Below, one piece after another: positions 42,983 to 51,860 of a DNA stretch of 64,000 bases; the stretch's first letter is position 1, and each line of letters begins with the position of its first letter. A program made the translations under genes and the position numbers. This stretch comes from Deltaproteobacteria bacterium (GTDB lineage Bacteria > Lernaellota > Lernaellaia > JACKCT01), in NCBI GenBank assembly GCA_027493875.1, contig JAOSJX010000003.1:109669-173668 (forward strand). The letters run 5' to 3'. The notes under the pieces were generated by a model. The model saw only the letters and a list, made by a program, of their open reading frames with translations, was not told where the DNA came from and made no database searches.

Positions 42983-43828
42983 ATGCGAAACAGGTTCCGT
43001 TGGTTGATTCTTGCGCTCGCGTTAACGGTCGTGATGGCCGGATGCTCGTCACCCAAACCGGCGCCTCCGCCTCCGCCGCCTCCGCCGACCCCCGCGCCGA
43101 CGCCGACGCCTGAACCCGTCGTGATGCGCGGACCGAGCTTCGGTTACGCCGCGCCTGTGCTGAAAGGCAAACGCGAGACGATCGAAAAATTCGCGGCGGC
43201 GGTCGCCGCGGATCGCAAGGAAGAATGGGACGCGTCGCGCCGCAACATGGGCCTGACTTATGAAGGCGTCTGGCTTCAGACGACGCCCAACGGCGATTTC
43301 GGCGTCGTCTATATGGAGACGCCCGATCTGAAAAAAGCGATGGAAGCGGTCGCCGCGGGCTCAACGGATTTCGATAAGGAATACGCCGCCTTCCTCAAGG
43401 ACGTGCACGGCATCGACGTGACCGACGCCTCCAAGATGCCGGAGATCCACGTCGCGTTCGAGTACGACGAGGGCAAGCCGCGCCAGAAGGGGTACAGCTT
43501 CCTGGTCCCGGTGCTGAAAGGCAAGGAGCAGGCCGCAAAGGATTGGATCGCGCAGGTCGCCGGACCCGACCACGAGGATTTCGTCCGCACGCGAAAGGAT
43601 CTCGGCATCACGTTCGAGCGCGTTTTCTGGATGGATACGCCGGGCGGCATGGTCTTCGTCGTCCACCTCGAAAGCCCCGATCCCTATGATTCCTTCAAAC
43701 GGAATCTCGCGTCGCAGGATCCGTACGTCGTGAAGTTCCTCTCGACGGTGAAGGATTTCACGGGGATCGGCTTCAGCCAGGGACCCCCTCCGCCCAATCC
43801 GCAGATCGTCGATTGGTCGGCGGAGTAA
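42983..43828 (+). CDS. Lipoprotein with two tandem copies of an about 90-residue domain
   Basis: 281 residues. Lipobox VVMAGC is followed by a proline-rich linker. Two homologous units follow: APVLKGKRETIEKFAAAVAA to LKDVHGID, and VPVLKGKEQAAKDWIAQVAG to VKDFTGIG. Shared phrases include VLKGK, R-x-LGIT/MGLT-x-E-x-V/F-W and DTPGG/TTPNG with VVH/VYMESPD. The unit looks like a dimeric alpha-beta barrel fold of the DUF6176 type. Start chosen at 42983 with AAGGAG upstream; an upstream open frame to 42851 lacks one. The gap 42804-42982 holds nothing else that I can see. Confidence 0.65.
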   Translation: MRNRFRWLILALALTVVMAGCSSPKPAPPPPPPPPTPAPTPTPEPVVMRGPSFGYAAPVLKGKRETIEKFAAAVAADRKEEWDASRRNMGLTYEGVWLQTTPNGDFGVVYMETPDLKKAMEAVAAGSTDFDKEYAAFLKDVHGIDVTDASKMPEIHVAFEYDEGKPRQKGYSFLVPVLKGKEQAAKDWIAQVAGPDHEDFVRTRKDLGITFERVFWMDTPGGMVFVVHLESPDPYDSFKRNLASQDPYVVKFLSTVKDFTGIGFSQGPPPPNPQIVDWSAE

Positions 43829-43850
43829 CACATCGGCCAAGACGTCGAAA

Positions 43851-43874
43851 CGGCGCCCCCGCGGGCGCCGTTTT
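43851..43874 (+). terminator. Intrinsic terminator
   Basis: CGGCGCCC, loop CCGC, GGGCGCCG, then TTTT, 22 bases after the stop of the duplicated-domain lipoprotein. Confidence 0.8.
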
Positions 43875-43987
43875 CATTGGCGGCAAGCCCGCGACGGCGC
43901 CTTGACCGAACCGCCGCGAACCGGTAAACCTCTCGGATTAACGCTCTGCGGCTCTTCACGATTGATTCTGGTGTCGGAGAATTCTGA

Positions 43988-45685
43988 ATGATCGGGCGCT
44001 TCGTTTGGACTGCGCTTCTCGTCGCCGCCATGGTGACGCCGGTGTTCGCCCTAGACGCGCCCGACGAATCGGCGATGGAAGAATCGGCCGAAGCCGGAGC
44101 CCGTGGACGCGGGCCCGCCGGACGGGGCCGCGTCCAACACCACGCACAGCGCCATCTGCCCCCCGTCGACCTGGACGTGAAAGACGAGCCCGCGGACGAG
44201 GGCGGCGCGGTCCGCCTGACCTGGAAACCCTGCCCCAAGGCCGGCGCCGCCACCGGCGAAAAATTCGTCATCTACCGCGCCACGCGTTCGGACGCCGGCC
44301 ATTGGCCGTTTGAAAAAGTCGGCGAGTTCCCGCTCACGGACCATCTTACGGAAAGCAAAAACGGCAAAGTCTATCGCTACGTCGACGAGGGCCTTTCCGA
44401 CGAAGACGCCTATTACTACCGCGTCGCGGCGGTCCGCGGCGACTTGTGGGCGTACGCCTTCAAAATGATGGGGACCACGCCGGCTGTTGATTTCGGCCCC
44501 GTTTCCTCCATACGGCAGGTCATCGCCTACGGCGACCGGGCCGCGATCCGCAACGGGCTGCCCGCCGATCCGCCGACCGAAGTCAGCGCCGCGGACAAGC
44601 CCAACGACGCCGGCGAGGCGATTATCGTCACGTGGACGCCGTCGAAACACGCCGATCAGGTCCCCGGGCTGACCTACCGGATTTACCGGTCGGAAAAACC
44701 CGAGGGCCCCTTCGACGCGGCCGGGTCGGTCTCCGCGGACAAAAACTCCTATATGGACTCCACGCACAAGGGCGGCGAGGGAAAGACTTGGTACTACGTC
44801 GTCGCCGCGACGAATCTCGAAGGCACGAAATTCGCGGTTTCCGATGCCAGCAACGGCGCCGCCGCCAAAACGCAGATCATTAATTGGGAGCAGTGGAACT
44901 ACTTCCTGTTCGCCGTCGTGCTGTCGGTCTTCATCGTCTACTTCATCCAGCACATCAAAAGCGGCAAGAAACTCTTCGTCCGCAAGATCGCCGGCATGGA
45001 GGCGGTGGACGAAGCCATCGGCCGCGCCACCGAAATGGGCAAGCCGATCATGTTCGTCCCCGGCATCATGGACATGAACGACGTGCAGACCGTCGCCGCC
45101 GTCGCGATCCTCGGCCGCGTCGCGCGCACGGTCGCCGAGTATGACACGCGCCTCATGTGCCCGACGTCCAAGAGCCTCGTCATGACCACGGGACGCGAAA
45201 CGGTGAAGGAAGCCTTTCTCTCCGCCGGCCGTCCCGACGCCTACAACGACGACATCGTCACGTACCTGACCGACGAGCAGTTCGGCTACGTCGCCGGCGT
45301 CAACGGCATGATGGTGCGCGACAAACCCGCCACCATCCTCTATCTCGGCGCGTTCTACGCCGAGAGCCTCATCATGGCCGAGACGGGCAACTCCATCGGC
45401 GCCATTCAGATCGCCGGCACGGCGCAGCCCGCCCAGCTTCCGTTCTTCATCGCGGCCTGCGATTACACGCTGATCGGCGAGGAGCTCTTCGCCGCATCCG
45501 CGTACCTCTCGCACGATCCGAAGCAGCTCGGCAGCCTCAAGGGCCAGGACATCGGCAAGCTGCTCGGCATGCTGGGCATCATCTTCGGTGCCACGCTCGC
45601 GACCGTTGCAGAATTGAGCGGCGCGGGCTGGGCGCAGACGGCCCTCAACTGGGTGAGCGCGCTGTTCACCGTGTCCGCGGGATAA
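43988..45685 (+). CDS. Fibronectin-III plus DUF6754 membrane protein (operon gene 1)
   Basis: 565 residues. Signal peptide VWTALLVAAMVTPVFA, two Fn3-like domains (VRLTWKPCPKAGAATGEKFV, YRIYRSEKPEGPFD), one membrane segment (YFLFAVVLSVFIVYFIQHI) and a cytosolic DUF6754-like domain (GMEAVDEAIGRATEMGKPIM, VAILGRVARTVAEYDTRLM, GAFYAESLIMAETGNSIGAI, FIAACDYTLIGEELFAASAY). Residues about 38-58 are Arg/Gly-rich and read better in another frame, so two compensating indels may lie near 44100-44160. It leads four tightly packed genes, 18, 10 and 6 bases apart. No established function. Confidence 0.7.
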   Translation: MIGRFVWTALLVAAMVTPVFALDAPDESAMEESAEAGARGRGPAGRGRVQHHAQRHLPPVDLDVKDEPADEGGAVRLTWKPCPKAGAATGEKFVIYRATRSDAGHWPFEKVGEFPLTDHLTESKNGKVYRYVDEGLSDEDAYYYRVAAVRGDLWAYAFKMMGTTPAVDFGPVSSIRQVIAYGDRAAIRNGLPADPPTEVSAADKPNDAGEAIIVTWTPSKHADQVPGLTYRIYRSEKPEGPFDAAGSVSADKNSYMDSTHKGGEGKTWYYVVAATNLEGTKFAVSDASNGAAAKTQIINWEQWNYFLFAVVLSVFIVYFIQHIKSGKKLFVRKIAGMEAVDEAIGRATEMGKPIMFVPGIMDMNDVQTVAAVAILGRVARTVAEYDTRLMCPTSKSLVMTTGRETVKEAFLSAGRPDAYNDDIVTYLTDEQFGYVAGVNGMMVRDKPATILYLGAFYAESLIMAETGNSIGAIQIAGTAQPAQLPFFIAACDYTLIGEELFAASAYLSHDPKQLGSLKGQDIGKLLGMLGIIFGATLATVAELSGAGWAQTALNWVSALFTVSAG

Positions 45686-45703
45686 AGGGGGAAGACCGGC
45701 CCG

Positions 45704-46396
45704 ATGCTTGTCCGCCGCACCATCCCGCTGCTGATCACCTTCGTCGTCGGCGCGGTCCTCATCCTCTCCAAGCTCTTTCCCGTCACCTCGAGCCTGGGCG
45801 AGGAATTTTCCATCTTTTTCGACATCATCGCCGTCTTCGCCTTCATTCTCGGCGGCGGCAACCTCGTCAAAATCCACGGCAACAAAATCTACCGCCGGGT
45901 TCCGGGCTGGGGCTATTCACTCGTCTGCCTGATCGGATTTTTCGCGACCCTCTCCATCGGCATGTTCAAAACAGGCACCGGCCTCGCGGGCGTCGAGCGC
46001 TGGGCCGCGCCGCCGACGTATTCGGGCGGCCATTTCAACGGCATCTACGAATACATCTTCAAGCCGCTTGCGGCGACGATGTTCGCGCTTCTCGCCTTCT
46101 ACGTCGCCTCGGCCAGCTACCGCGCCTTCCGCGCCAAGAATCTGGAAGCGACCGTGCTGCTCGTCGCCGCGTTCATCATTCTTCTCGGCCGAACCTTCAT
46201 CGGCACCTGGATTTCGTTCTGGGCCGGTCCGGAGTCGGGCTACACCCTTCCGGACCTCGCCGAGTGGATCATGAACTACCCCAACCTCGCGGGCCAGCGC
46301 GCCATCATGATCGGCATCGCGCTGGGCATCGTCTCCACCTCGCTCAAAATCATCCTCGGCATCGACCGCGGATACATGGGCACGGACGCGGAATGA
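45704..46396 (+). CDS. Six-helix membrane protein (operon gene 2)
   Basis: 230 residues, intact. About six hydrophobic segments: TIPLLITFVVGAVLILSKLF, FFDIIAVFAFILGGGNLV, GYSLVCLIGFFATLSIGMF, AATMFALLAFYVASASY, ATVLLVAAFIILLGRTFIGT and IMIGIALGIVSTSLKIILGI. A conserved-looking loop (NLVKIHGNKIYRRVPGWGYS) follows helix 2. No recognised domain. Position inside the DUF6754 operon implies a shared membrane complex. Confidence 0.6.
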   Translation: MLVRRTIPLLITFVVGAVLILSKLFPVTSSLGEEFSIFFDIIAVFAFILGGGNLVKIHGNKIYRRVPGWGYSLVCLIGFFATLSIGMFKTGTGLAGVERWAAPPTYSGGHFNGIYEYIFKPLAATMFALLAFYVASASYRAFRAKNLEATVLLVAAFIILLGRTFIGTWISFWAGPESGYTLPDLAEWIMNYPNLAGQRAIMIGIALGIVSTSLKIILGIDRGYMGTDAE

Positions 46397-46406
46397 TGAG
46401 GCGCGC

Positions 46407-47294
46407 ATGAGCTTTTACGAAAAAGTCGCCAACATCGACCGCCGCGTCATCTTCCTGCTCATCGGATTGGCCGTCGCCATCCCGATCATTTTCACCGTGC
46501 GTTTTCCGGGATTTCCGACGCCCATGGTCCAGGAGATTTTCGATCTTGTCGAAAACCTCCCGGCCGGCAGCAAAGTGCTCGTCAGCTTCGACTACGACCC
46601 CGCTTCCGAGCCCGAGTTGCAACCCATGGCCACCGCGTGGATGCGTCAGTGCATCGAGCGCGGATTCCGCATCTACATCATGGCCCTCTGGCCCATCGGC
46701 CAGGATATGGCCCGCCTCACCGTTGACCAGCTCAAAAGAGACATCGCCGAGAAGGAACGCCTCACCGGCAAGAAAGTGCCCTTCGAATACGGCGTCAATT
46801 ACGTGGACCTCGGCTACAAATCCGGCGCGCAGGGCGTCATCAACGTCGTGCTCACCGACTTCGAGAAAATGTACCCGACCGACTCCACGAACCAGGCCCT
46901 CTCGTCGATCCCGATGATGAGCGACACGAAGAGCCTCAAGGACCTCGATCTCATCATCAGCATTTCCGCGGGGACGCCCGGCCTCAAGGAATGGATCCAG
47001 TTCGGTGCCGACCCGGCGGGCGTCAAAATCATCGGCGGATCGACGGCCGTGCAGGCGCCTCTGCTCTACCCCTACTACCCGAAACAACTCTCCGGCCAGC
47101 TCGGCGGCCTCAAGACGGCGGCCGAATACGAAAAACTCATGGGCGACAGGTACCCGCAGTACTCCGACATCAAGGACAACAAGGGCCGCATCCGCATGGG
47201 CGCGCAAGCCATCGCCCACATCGTCATCATGCTCTTTATCGTCGTCGGCAACATCACCTTCTTCATCGACCGCCGCCGCGGGAAGCGGGGGTAG
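46407..47294 (+). CDS. Membrane protein with a large soluble domain between two helices (operon gene 3)
   Basis: 295 residues, intact. N-terminal helix VIFLLIGLAVAIPIIFTV, a soluble alpha/beta domain (EIFDLVENLPAGSKVLVSFD, ATAWMRQCIERGFRIYIMAL, VNYVDLGYKSGAQGVINVVL, DLDLIISISAGTPGLKEWIQ, GGSTAVQAPLLYPYYP) and a C-terminal helix AHIVIMLFIVVGNITFFI. The core reads like a Rossmann-type sensor or binding domain. Unknown function. Confidence 0.6.
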   Translation: MSFYEKVANIDRRVIFLLIGLAVAIPIIFTVRFPGFPTPMVQEIFDLVENLPAGSKVLVSFDYDPASEPELQPMATAWMRQCIERGFRIYIMALWPIGQDMARLTVDQLKRDIAEKERLTGKKVPFEYGVNYVDLGYKSGAQGVINVVLTDFEKMYPTDSTNQALSSIPMMSDTKSLKDLDLIISISAGTPGLKEWIQFGADPAGVKIIGGSTAVQAPLLYPYYPKQLSGQLGGLKTAAEYEKLMGDRYPQYSDIKDNKGRIRMGAQAIAHIVIMLFIVVGNITFFIDRRRGKRG

Positions 47295-47300
47295 CGACGC

Positions 47301-48165
47301 ATGAAGAAAGGCACCGTCATCTTTCTCGTCGGCCTCGCCGTCGTCCTGGCGGTTCTGCTGTACCGCGCCGCGACCGGCGCGATGGATAAGCCCTGGCCGA
47401 CCACGGAAACCGTCACGACGCAGGTTCCGGTCTACAACGACTTCGGCGTCAAGGTCGGCGAAGAGGCGCGGGAATCAAAGACAACGTCGTGGAAGGGTTT
47501 TCTCACCTGGTTCGCGGCGTTTCTCACGCTGTGCATCATGTCGTTTCTGTACAACGACAATCCTTTTTATAAATTCGCCGAGCATCTGTTTGTCGGCGTG
47601 TCCGCCGCGTACTGGATGGTCATGGGCGTGTGGATGGTCCTGGTTCCCAACCTTCTCGCCAAGCTGACCCCGAGCCTCGTCGCGCCGATCATCAGAAGGG
47701 GTCGAAGGCAACGAGGCGCACCTGTCTTACATCGTGCCGCTGATCTTCGGCATTCTTCTGCTCACCCGCCTGGTCGAAAGCATCGGCGCCTATTCCCGAT
47801 GGGCGCTCGCGTTCATCGTCGGCACCACCGCCGGCCTCAGCTCGTGCAGTATCTCAAGAGCGGCTCCGCATGGCCAGATCGCCGGCACGCTCATCCCGCT
47901 CGTGGCGCTCCACGACGGTTCGCTGTCCTTCGGCGGAACGCTGGGCAACATCGTCATCGTCTTCGGAACGCTCTGCGGGCTCATCTATTTCTTCTTCTCC
48001 AAAGAGCACACCGGCGTCTTCGGCGCGGCCAGCCGCCTCGGCATCTGGGTGCTGATGGTCTCGTTCGGCGCGTCCTTCGGCTTTACCGTGATGGGCCGCA
48101 TCGCGCTGCTCGTCGGACGCATGGAGTACCTGCTCCACGACTGGCTCAAGATCATCGCCGGATAG
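47301..48165 (+). CDS. Polytopic membrane protein (operon gene 4, frameshifted)
   Basis: About 288 residues. Helices include GTVIFLVGLAVVLAVLLY, FLTWFAAFLTLCIMSFLY and LFVGVSAAYWMVMGVWMVLV; after an indel near 47700 come YIVPLIFGILLLTRLVESIG, WALAFIVGTTAGLSS, NIVIVFGTLCGLIYFFF and MVSFGASFGFTVMGRIALL. A short alternative-frame stretch (QLVQYLKSGSA) near 47840 suggests two further compensating indels. Same operon as the DUF6754 protein. No known family. Confidence 0.55.
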
Positions 48166-48242
48166 CACGCTGGCCAAAACGCCGCGCGTGCTGCTATGAT
48201 TTCCGCGTCGTCTTCTTTGAACGCATAAAGGGTTGGGCTCCC

Positions 48243-48983
48243 ATGACGAGGTATTGGCGACTTTTTTCAGCCGTCGCGGTTCTCTGGGCACTGGCCGCGG
48301 CGCCGGCGCTCGCCGAGGAATACGGTCCCTGGCGTCCGCGCTCCTGCGTCAACCTGCAGGCCTTTGGCGCCATTCATTGGCTCGATCAATCCGACGTGAA
48401 CAATTACATCGAGGCCGGCGAGGTCGAGGAATTCGGCAACAACGACTACGACGGATACATGCAACGCATGTCTCCCGTGACGGGCGCCCGCCTCGGCATG
48501 GTGTTCAACCGTTTTATCGCCGACCTTCAAGCGCAGTACTACAAGCAGTGGCGTGACGGCGACGACACCGGCGCCACGCTGGCCACGTTCAACCTGATGT
48601 TCCACGCCGGCGTCGATCTCGTGCGCACGCGCGTGCAGGTCTATCCCTTTGTCGGCATCGGTTGGTCCTACACGAATTTCGTCGTCAACGGCGACCTGCG
48701 CCGCAATCCGCAATATCCGGACTTTGCCGGGGCGAAGGAAGGTGTGCCCGGCGACGTCGGCCTCGGTTTCGAAATCCAGAATCCCATCTGGACCTCACGC
48801 GACACGAACTACCGCACCGCCGTCAACATCCCCGTCTTTCTTCACTTGGGATACCAGGGCGAAATCATCACCTACTTCTGGCAGATCAAGCACGGCCAAC
48901 TCGAACGCAACGTCATCGACCGCTTCATGGGCCCCTACGTCCGCATGGGTATCGGCTTCGGCAAAGGGAAATATATTCGCTAG
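48243..48983 (+). CDS. Outer-membrane beta-barrel-like protein
   Basis: 246 residues. Signal peptide RLFSAVAVLWALAAAPALA, then strands with alternating aromatics (VNLQAFGAIHWLDQSDV, FIADLQAQYYKQWRD, VYPFVGIGWSYTNFVVNG, MGPYVRMGIGFGKGKYIR). The final strand lacks a terminal Phe. It starts 77 bases after the four-gene membrane operon and could be its outer-membrane component; that is inference. Confidence 0.6.
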   Translation: MTRYWRLFSAVAVLWALAAAPALAEEYGPWRPRSCVNLQAFGAIHWLDQSDVNNYIEAGEVEEFGNNDYDGYMQRMSPVTGARLGMVFNRFIADLQAQYYKQWRDGDDTGATLATFNLMFHAGVDLVRTRVQVYPFVGIGWSYTNFVVNGDLRRNPQYPDFAGAKEGVPGDVGLGFEIQNPIWTSRDTNYRTAVNIPVFLHLGYQGEIITYFWQIKHGQLERNVIDRFMGPYVRMGIGFGKGKYIR

Positions 48984-49045
48984 CGGACGTTGAGCGTACG
49001 GTAACGTTATCCTACACCCGTGGGCGTATCCATTCCTCGCGCGAT

Positions 49046-49073
49046 GGGTTCTTGGTTGTTGGTTGTAGGTTTG
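49046..49073. repeat. Heptanucleotide repeat tract (TGGTTGT)
   Basis: Four 7-base units: GGGTTCT, TGGTTGT, TGGTTGT, AGGTTTG, in the gap between convergent genes (48984-49126). Confidence 0.65.
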
Positions 49074-49117
49074 CTTTCCCGTGTTGAAAACCGACAACAA
49101 AAAACCAAAAACCCCGA

Positions 49118-49152
49118 CTTCATCCCTCATCCTTTATCCTTCATCCCTCCCC
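49118..49152. repeat. Heptanucleotide repeat running into the folE2 stop codon
   Basis: Five units CTTCATC, CCTCATC, CTTTATC, CTTCATC, CCTCCCC. The tract extends into folE2, so the last residues of FolE2 (GGMKDKG) are encoded by it. Confidence 0.65.
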
Positions 49153-49942
49153 GCTGATCCCGCTCGATGCACGCGTACGCGCTGTGATTGTGGATGCTCT
49201 CGAAATTCTCCACGTCCACGCGAAACCACGTCACGGCCGAATGATCCCCCATCTTGCGCGCCACCTCGCGAACGACATCTTCAACGAACGCCGGATGAGC
49301 GAACGCGCGCTCGGTCAGATGCTCCTCGTCGTCGCGATGAAGCAGGGAATAGACGGGACTCGACGCGCACGACTCCACGAGTTCGATCACGTCCTCGATC
49401 CAGACGAATCCCTGAAACCGGAAATCCACGCGCACCTCGCCGCGCTGCGTGTGCGCGGAGACCTCGGCGAGTTCCTTGCTGCACGGGCAAAGCGTCTGCA
49501 CCGGCACCGTCACGCCGACGATCATATCGAGCGTGCCGTTTTCGAGCTTGCCCTCGATCCGGCAGCGGTAGGACATCAGCCCTTCCGCGGCGCTGACCGG
49601 CGCTTTTTTCGATACGAAATAGGGAAAAGCGATTTCCAGATGCGCGACGTCCGCGTGAAGAATCTCGCGCATCTCATGGCAGATGTCCTTGAACGTCCGC
49701 AGCGATACCTTCAACCGGTGCCGTTCGAGCACCTCGATGAAGCGCGACATGTGCGTGCCCTTGATGCGGTGCGGCAGGTCCACGTACATGTTGAATTCGC
49801 CCACCGTGTGCTGCTCGCCGCGCGCGCGGTCCTTCACGACGATCGGATACCGAACGCCCTTGATGCCCACCTTGTCGATGGGAATCCGGCGACCGTCCGC
49901 CCGGCTTTGGACGTCGACGAGTTTTTCCTTCGGTACGCTCAT
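49127..49942 (-). CDS. folE2: GTP cyclohydrolase FolE2 (type IB)
   Basis: 271 residues, intact. FolE2 signatures are KVGIKGVRYPIVVKD, GEFNMYVDLPHRIKGTHMSR, the zinc/active-site Cys region TVPVQTLCPCSKELAEVS with SAHTQRGEV, and the C-terminal DVENFESIHNHSAYACIERD. It converts GTP to dihydroneopterin triphosphate for folate or queuosine-type pathways and is the metal-flexible alternative to FolE. Its extreme C-terminus is altered by a heptad repeat tract. Confidence 0.95.
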   Translation of the reverse strand: MSVPKEKLVDVQSRADGRRIPIDKVGIKGVRYPIVVKDRARGEQHTVGEFNMYVDLPHRIKGTHMSRFIEVLERHRLKVSLRTFKDICHEMREILHADVAHLEIAFPYFVSKKAPVSAAEGLMSYRCRIEGKLENGTLDMIVGVTVPVQTLCPCSKELAEVSAHTQRGEVRVDFRFQGFVWIEDVIELVESCASSPVYSLLHRDDEEHLTERAFAHPAFVEDVVREVARKMGDHSAVTWFRVDVENFESIHNHSAYACIERDQRGGMKDKG

Positions 49943-49991
49943 CGCGACGGGAAACTACCACGGGCGCGCGGCGGAATCCAAGGCCGGATCC

Positions 49992-51788
49992 TTAATTTCG
50001 GCGGCGCCGATACGAAACGAACGCGAACGCGGCGATCGAGAGGAACGACGCGGCCATCCCGGCATAGGTCGGCCACGGCCGATAACGGATACCGATATCA
50101 AACGATCCCGCGCCAACGCGCGCCCCGATCAGCCCTTGATAGTCGATCAAAGGCACGTTCGCGCGAAAATACGGATCGAAATTCTGGTTGAAGACGATCA
50201 GCGCATCGCCGTCGGCGCGGCCCGTGGCCGTGAGACGGTGCGAGGCGATCGTCCATGACGCGATCTCGCCGCCGCCCCGCGCGAAATACACTTCCCCTCG
50301 GTAATCCGCGTTGTCGCGGCGCGCGTCGTCGAGATTAAAGAAAAATTTCGGCGCGGCGTGCTCGGGGAGAAGAACATCGCCGTCCCAATCGATCGTGCCG
50401 ACGCCGCGGAGCACGTTGAAATATTGCTGCGTGTGAAGCGATCGCGGTGCGCCGCGCGCCATATCTTCGCCTTGCACGAAGTAAAACGACGCGGTTTTTT
50501 CAAGACGCGGCGCTTCGTCGACGAACGCTCGCGACAGCACCGGCCACGCCCAAAAATACGTCGGAGCGGTTAGCGCGAAGGCGACTGCGGCGATGAGCGT
50601 TTGGCGCGCCGCGAACCGGCGAAGGATCTCCTCAAGTCCCACCGCCGCCGCGAGTGCGATACCGGTCAAAACAAACAGCGAGAAAAGCTGATAGGGGCGG
50701 TGCATCGAATGGAAAATCGGCAGCGCCCACAGCGGCCGGAAAAGATCGACGCCGAGAAACGGCCCGAAGCAGATGAGCGCGAAGAGCATCGACGTCACCG
50801 CCAGCGGCCAAAGCCGCTTCGGGCGCATCATGACCCCGGCGATCGCGAGCGGAACGGCGGCCCATCCCGGTGCGATCGGCTCTTTCGGAACCGGCGCATG
50901 GAAAAACAATGCGCGCGCAAACGCCGCGAACGATTCGTAGAAATGCGGCCAGCCCAGCCCGTCCGCCCGTAAGTACAAATCGTACGTTTCCACCGCGCGC
51001 GGATTTTCCAAAAGCAGCCCCGCCATCGGCACCAGCTTCGCCGCGCCGAAAACGCACGACGCGGCGAACGCGGCGACGACGAACCCGGCGGCGCGCGACG
51101 CCTTCCGCGCGCCGCCCGCCGGCTCGTTCCACGATTCGAGCGCGAGATGGAGAACCAGATACAGCCCGATGACGACGAAACCGAGGCCGAGTTGCGTCAT
51201 CGCCGCGGCGAGCAGCAATCCCGCGGCAAGAACACCGGGGCGGCCTTTGGCCGCGCGCGAAAGAAACAGCCAAATCCACGGCACGAGATGAAAGTAGAGT
51301 TTGAAAAAATCGCCCCACTCCACGCGGGAGAGCCACCATCCGGAAACCGCGAAGGCCAGCGCGCCGAACGCCGACGCCGACGCGCCGCATTCGTAGGTTT
51401 CGCGCGCCAGCCGGTAAAAGCCGAGAACCCCTACTAGAAAGAACAGCGCGATGTTTATTTTCACGCCGAGCGCTTCGCCGAACGCCAGCGTCGTGAGGGA
51501 GAACGGCGTAAACGCCGTGTCCTGCGGGTTCGCCGAGAGCGGATAGCCGCCGCCGAGCAAATGCGTGCGGAGCGGCCAGGCACCCTCGTCGAGAATCGCG
51601 CGCCGGAAGAGGTGGTCGTAGGTGGCCTGTTGGAGATAGTCGTGCGTGCGGCCGGCGTCTTCGCCGACGATCGCGAAGGGGTGCAGAAAAATCGGAAACA
51701 GCCACGCGAGAACCGCGGCCGTGAGTGCGGCTTGAGCCATTCTATCGTGTCGGCGATCGTGTTGCGCGGGCCGATCCATCCGTGTCAT
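49992..51788 (-). CDS. YfhO-like polytopic membrane protein (putative GT-C glycosyltransferase)
   Basis: 598 residues, intact, about 12 membrane segments. The first large external loop (PFAIVGEDAGRTHDYLQQAT, LLGGGYPLSANPQDTAF) resembles the acidic/aromatic loop of YfhO-type GT-C proteins. The later IFHSMHRPYQLFSLFVL segment is also typical. It ends with a small soluble domain and a final helix. It probably uses a polyprenyl-linked sugar; the divergent neighbour is a dolichol-phosphate-sugar-synthase-like GT2. ATG at 51740 is an alternative start. Confidence 0.7.
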   Translation of the reverse strand: MTRMDRPAQHDRRHDRMAQAALTAAVLAWLFPIFLHPFAIVGEDAGRTHDYLQQATYDHLFRRAILDEGAWPLRTHLLGGGYPLSANPQDTAFTPFSLTTLAFGEALGVKINIALFFLVGVLGFYRLARETYECGASASAFGALAFAVSGWWLSRVEWGDFFKLYFHLVPWIWLFLSRAAKGRPGVLAAGLLLAAAMTQLGLGFVVIGLYLVLHLALESWNEPAGGARKASRAAGFVVAAFAASCVFGAAKLVPMAGLLLENPRAVETYDLYLRADGLGWPHFYESFAAFARALFFHAPVPKEPIAPGWAAVPLAIAGVMMRPKRLWPLAVTSMLFALICFGPFLGVDLFRPLWALPIFHSMHRPYQLFSLFVLTGIALAAAVGLEEILRRFAARQTLIAAVAFALTAPTYFWAWPVLSRAFVDEAPRLEKTASFYFVQGEDMARGAPRSLHTQQYFNVLRGVGTIDWDGDVLLPEHAAPKFFFNLDDARRDNADYRGEVYFARGGGEIASWTIASHRLTATGRADGDALIVFNQNFDPYFRANVPLIDYQGLIGARVGAGSFDIGIRYRPWPTYAGMAASFLSIAAFAFVSYRRRRN

Positions 51789-51860
51789 TCTTCGGCGCGT
51801 TCAGGCCGGCGACGCGGGCATCGGGCCCCTCGCGCGGCTCGTTTTTTGGAGCGAACCAGC

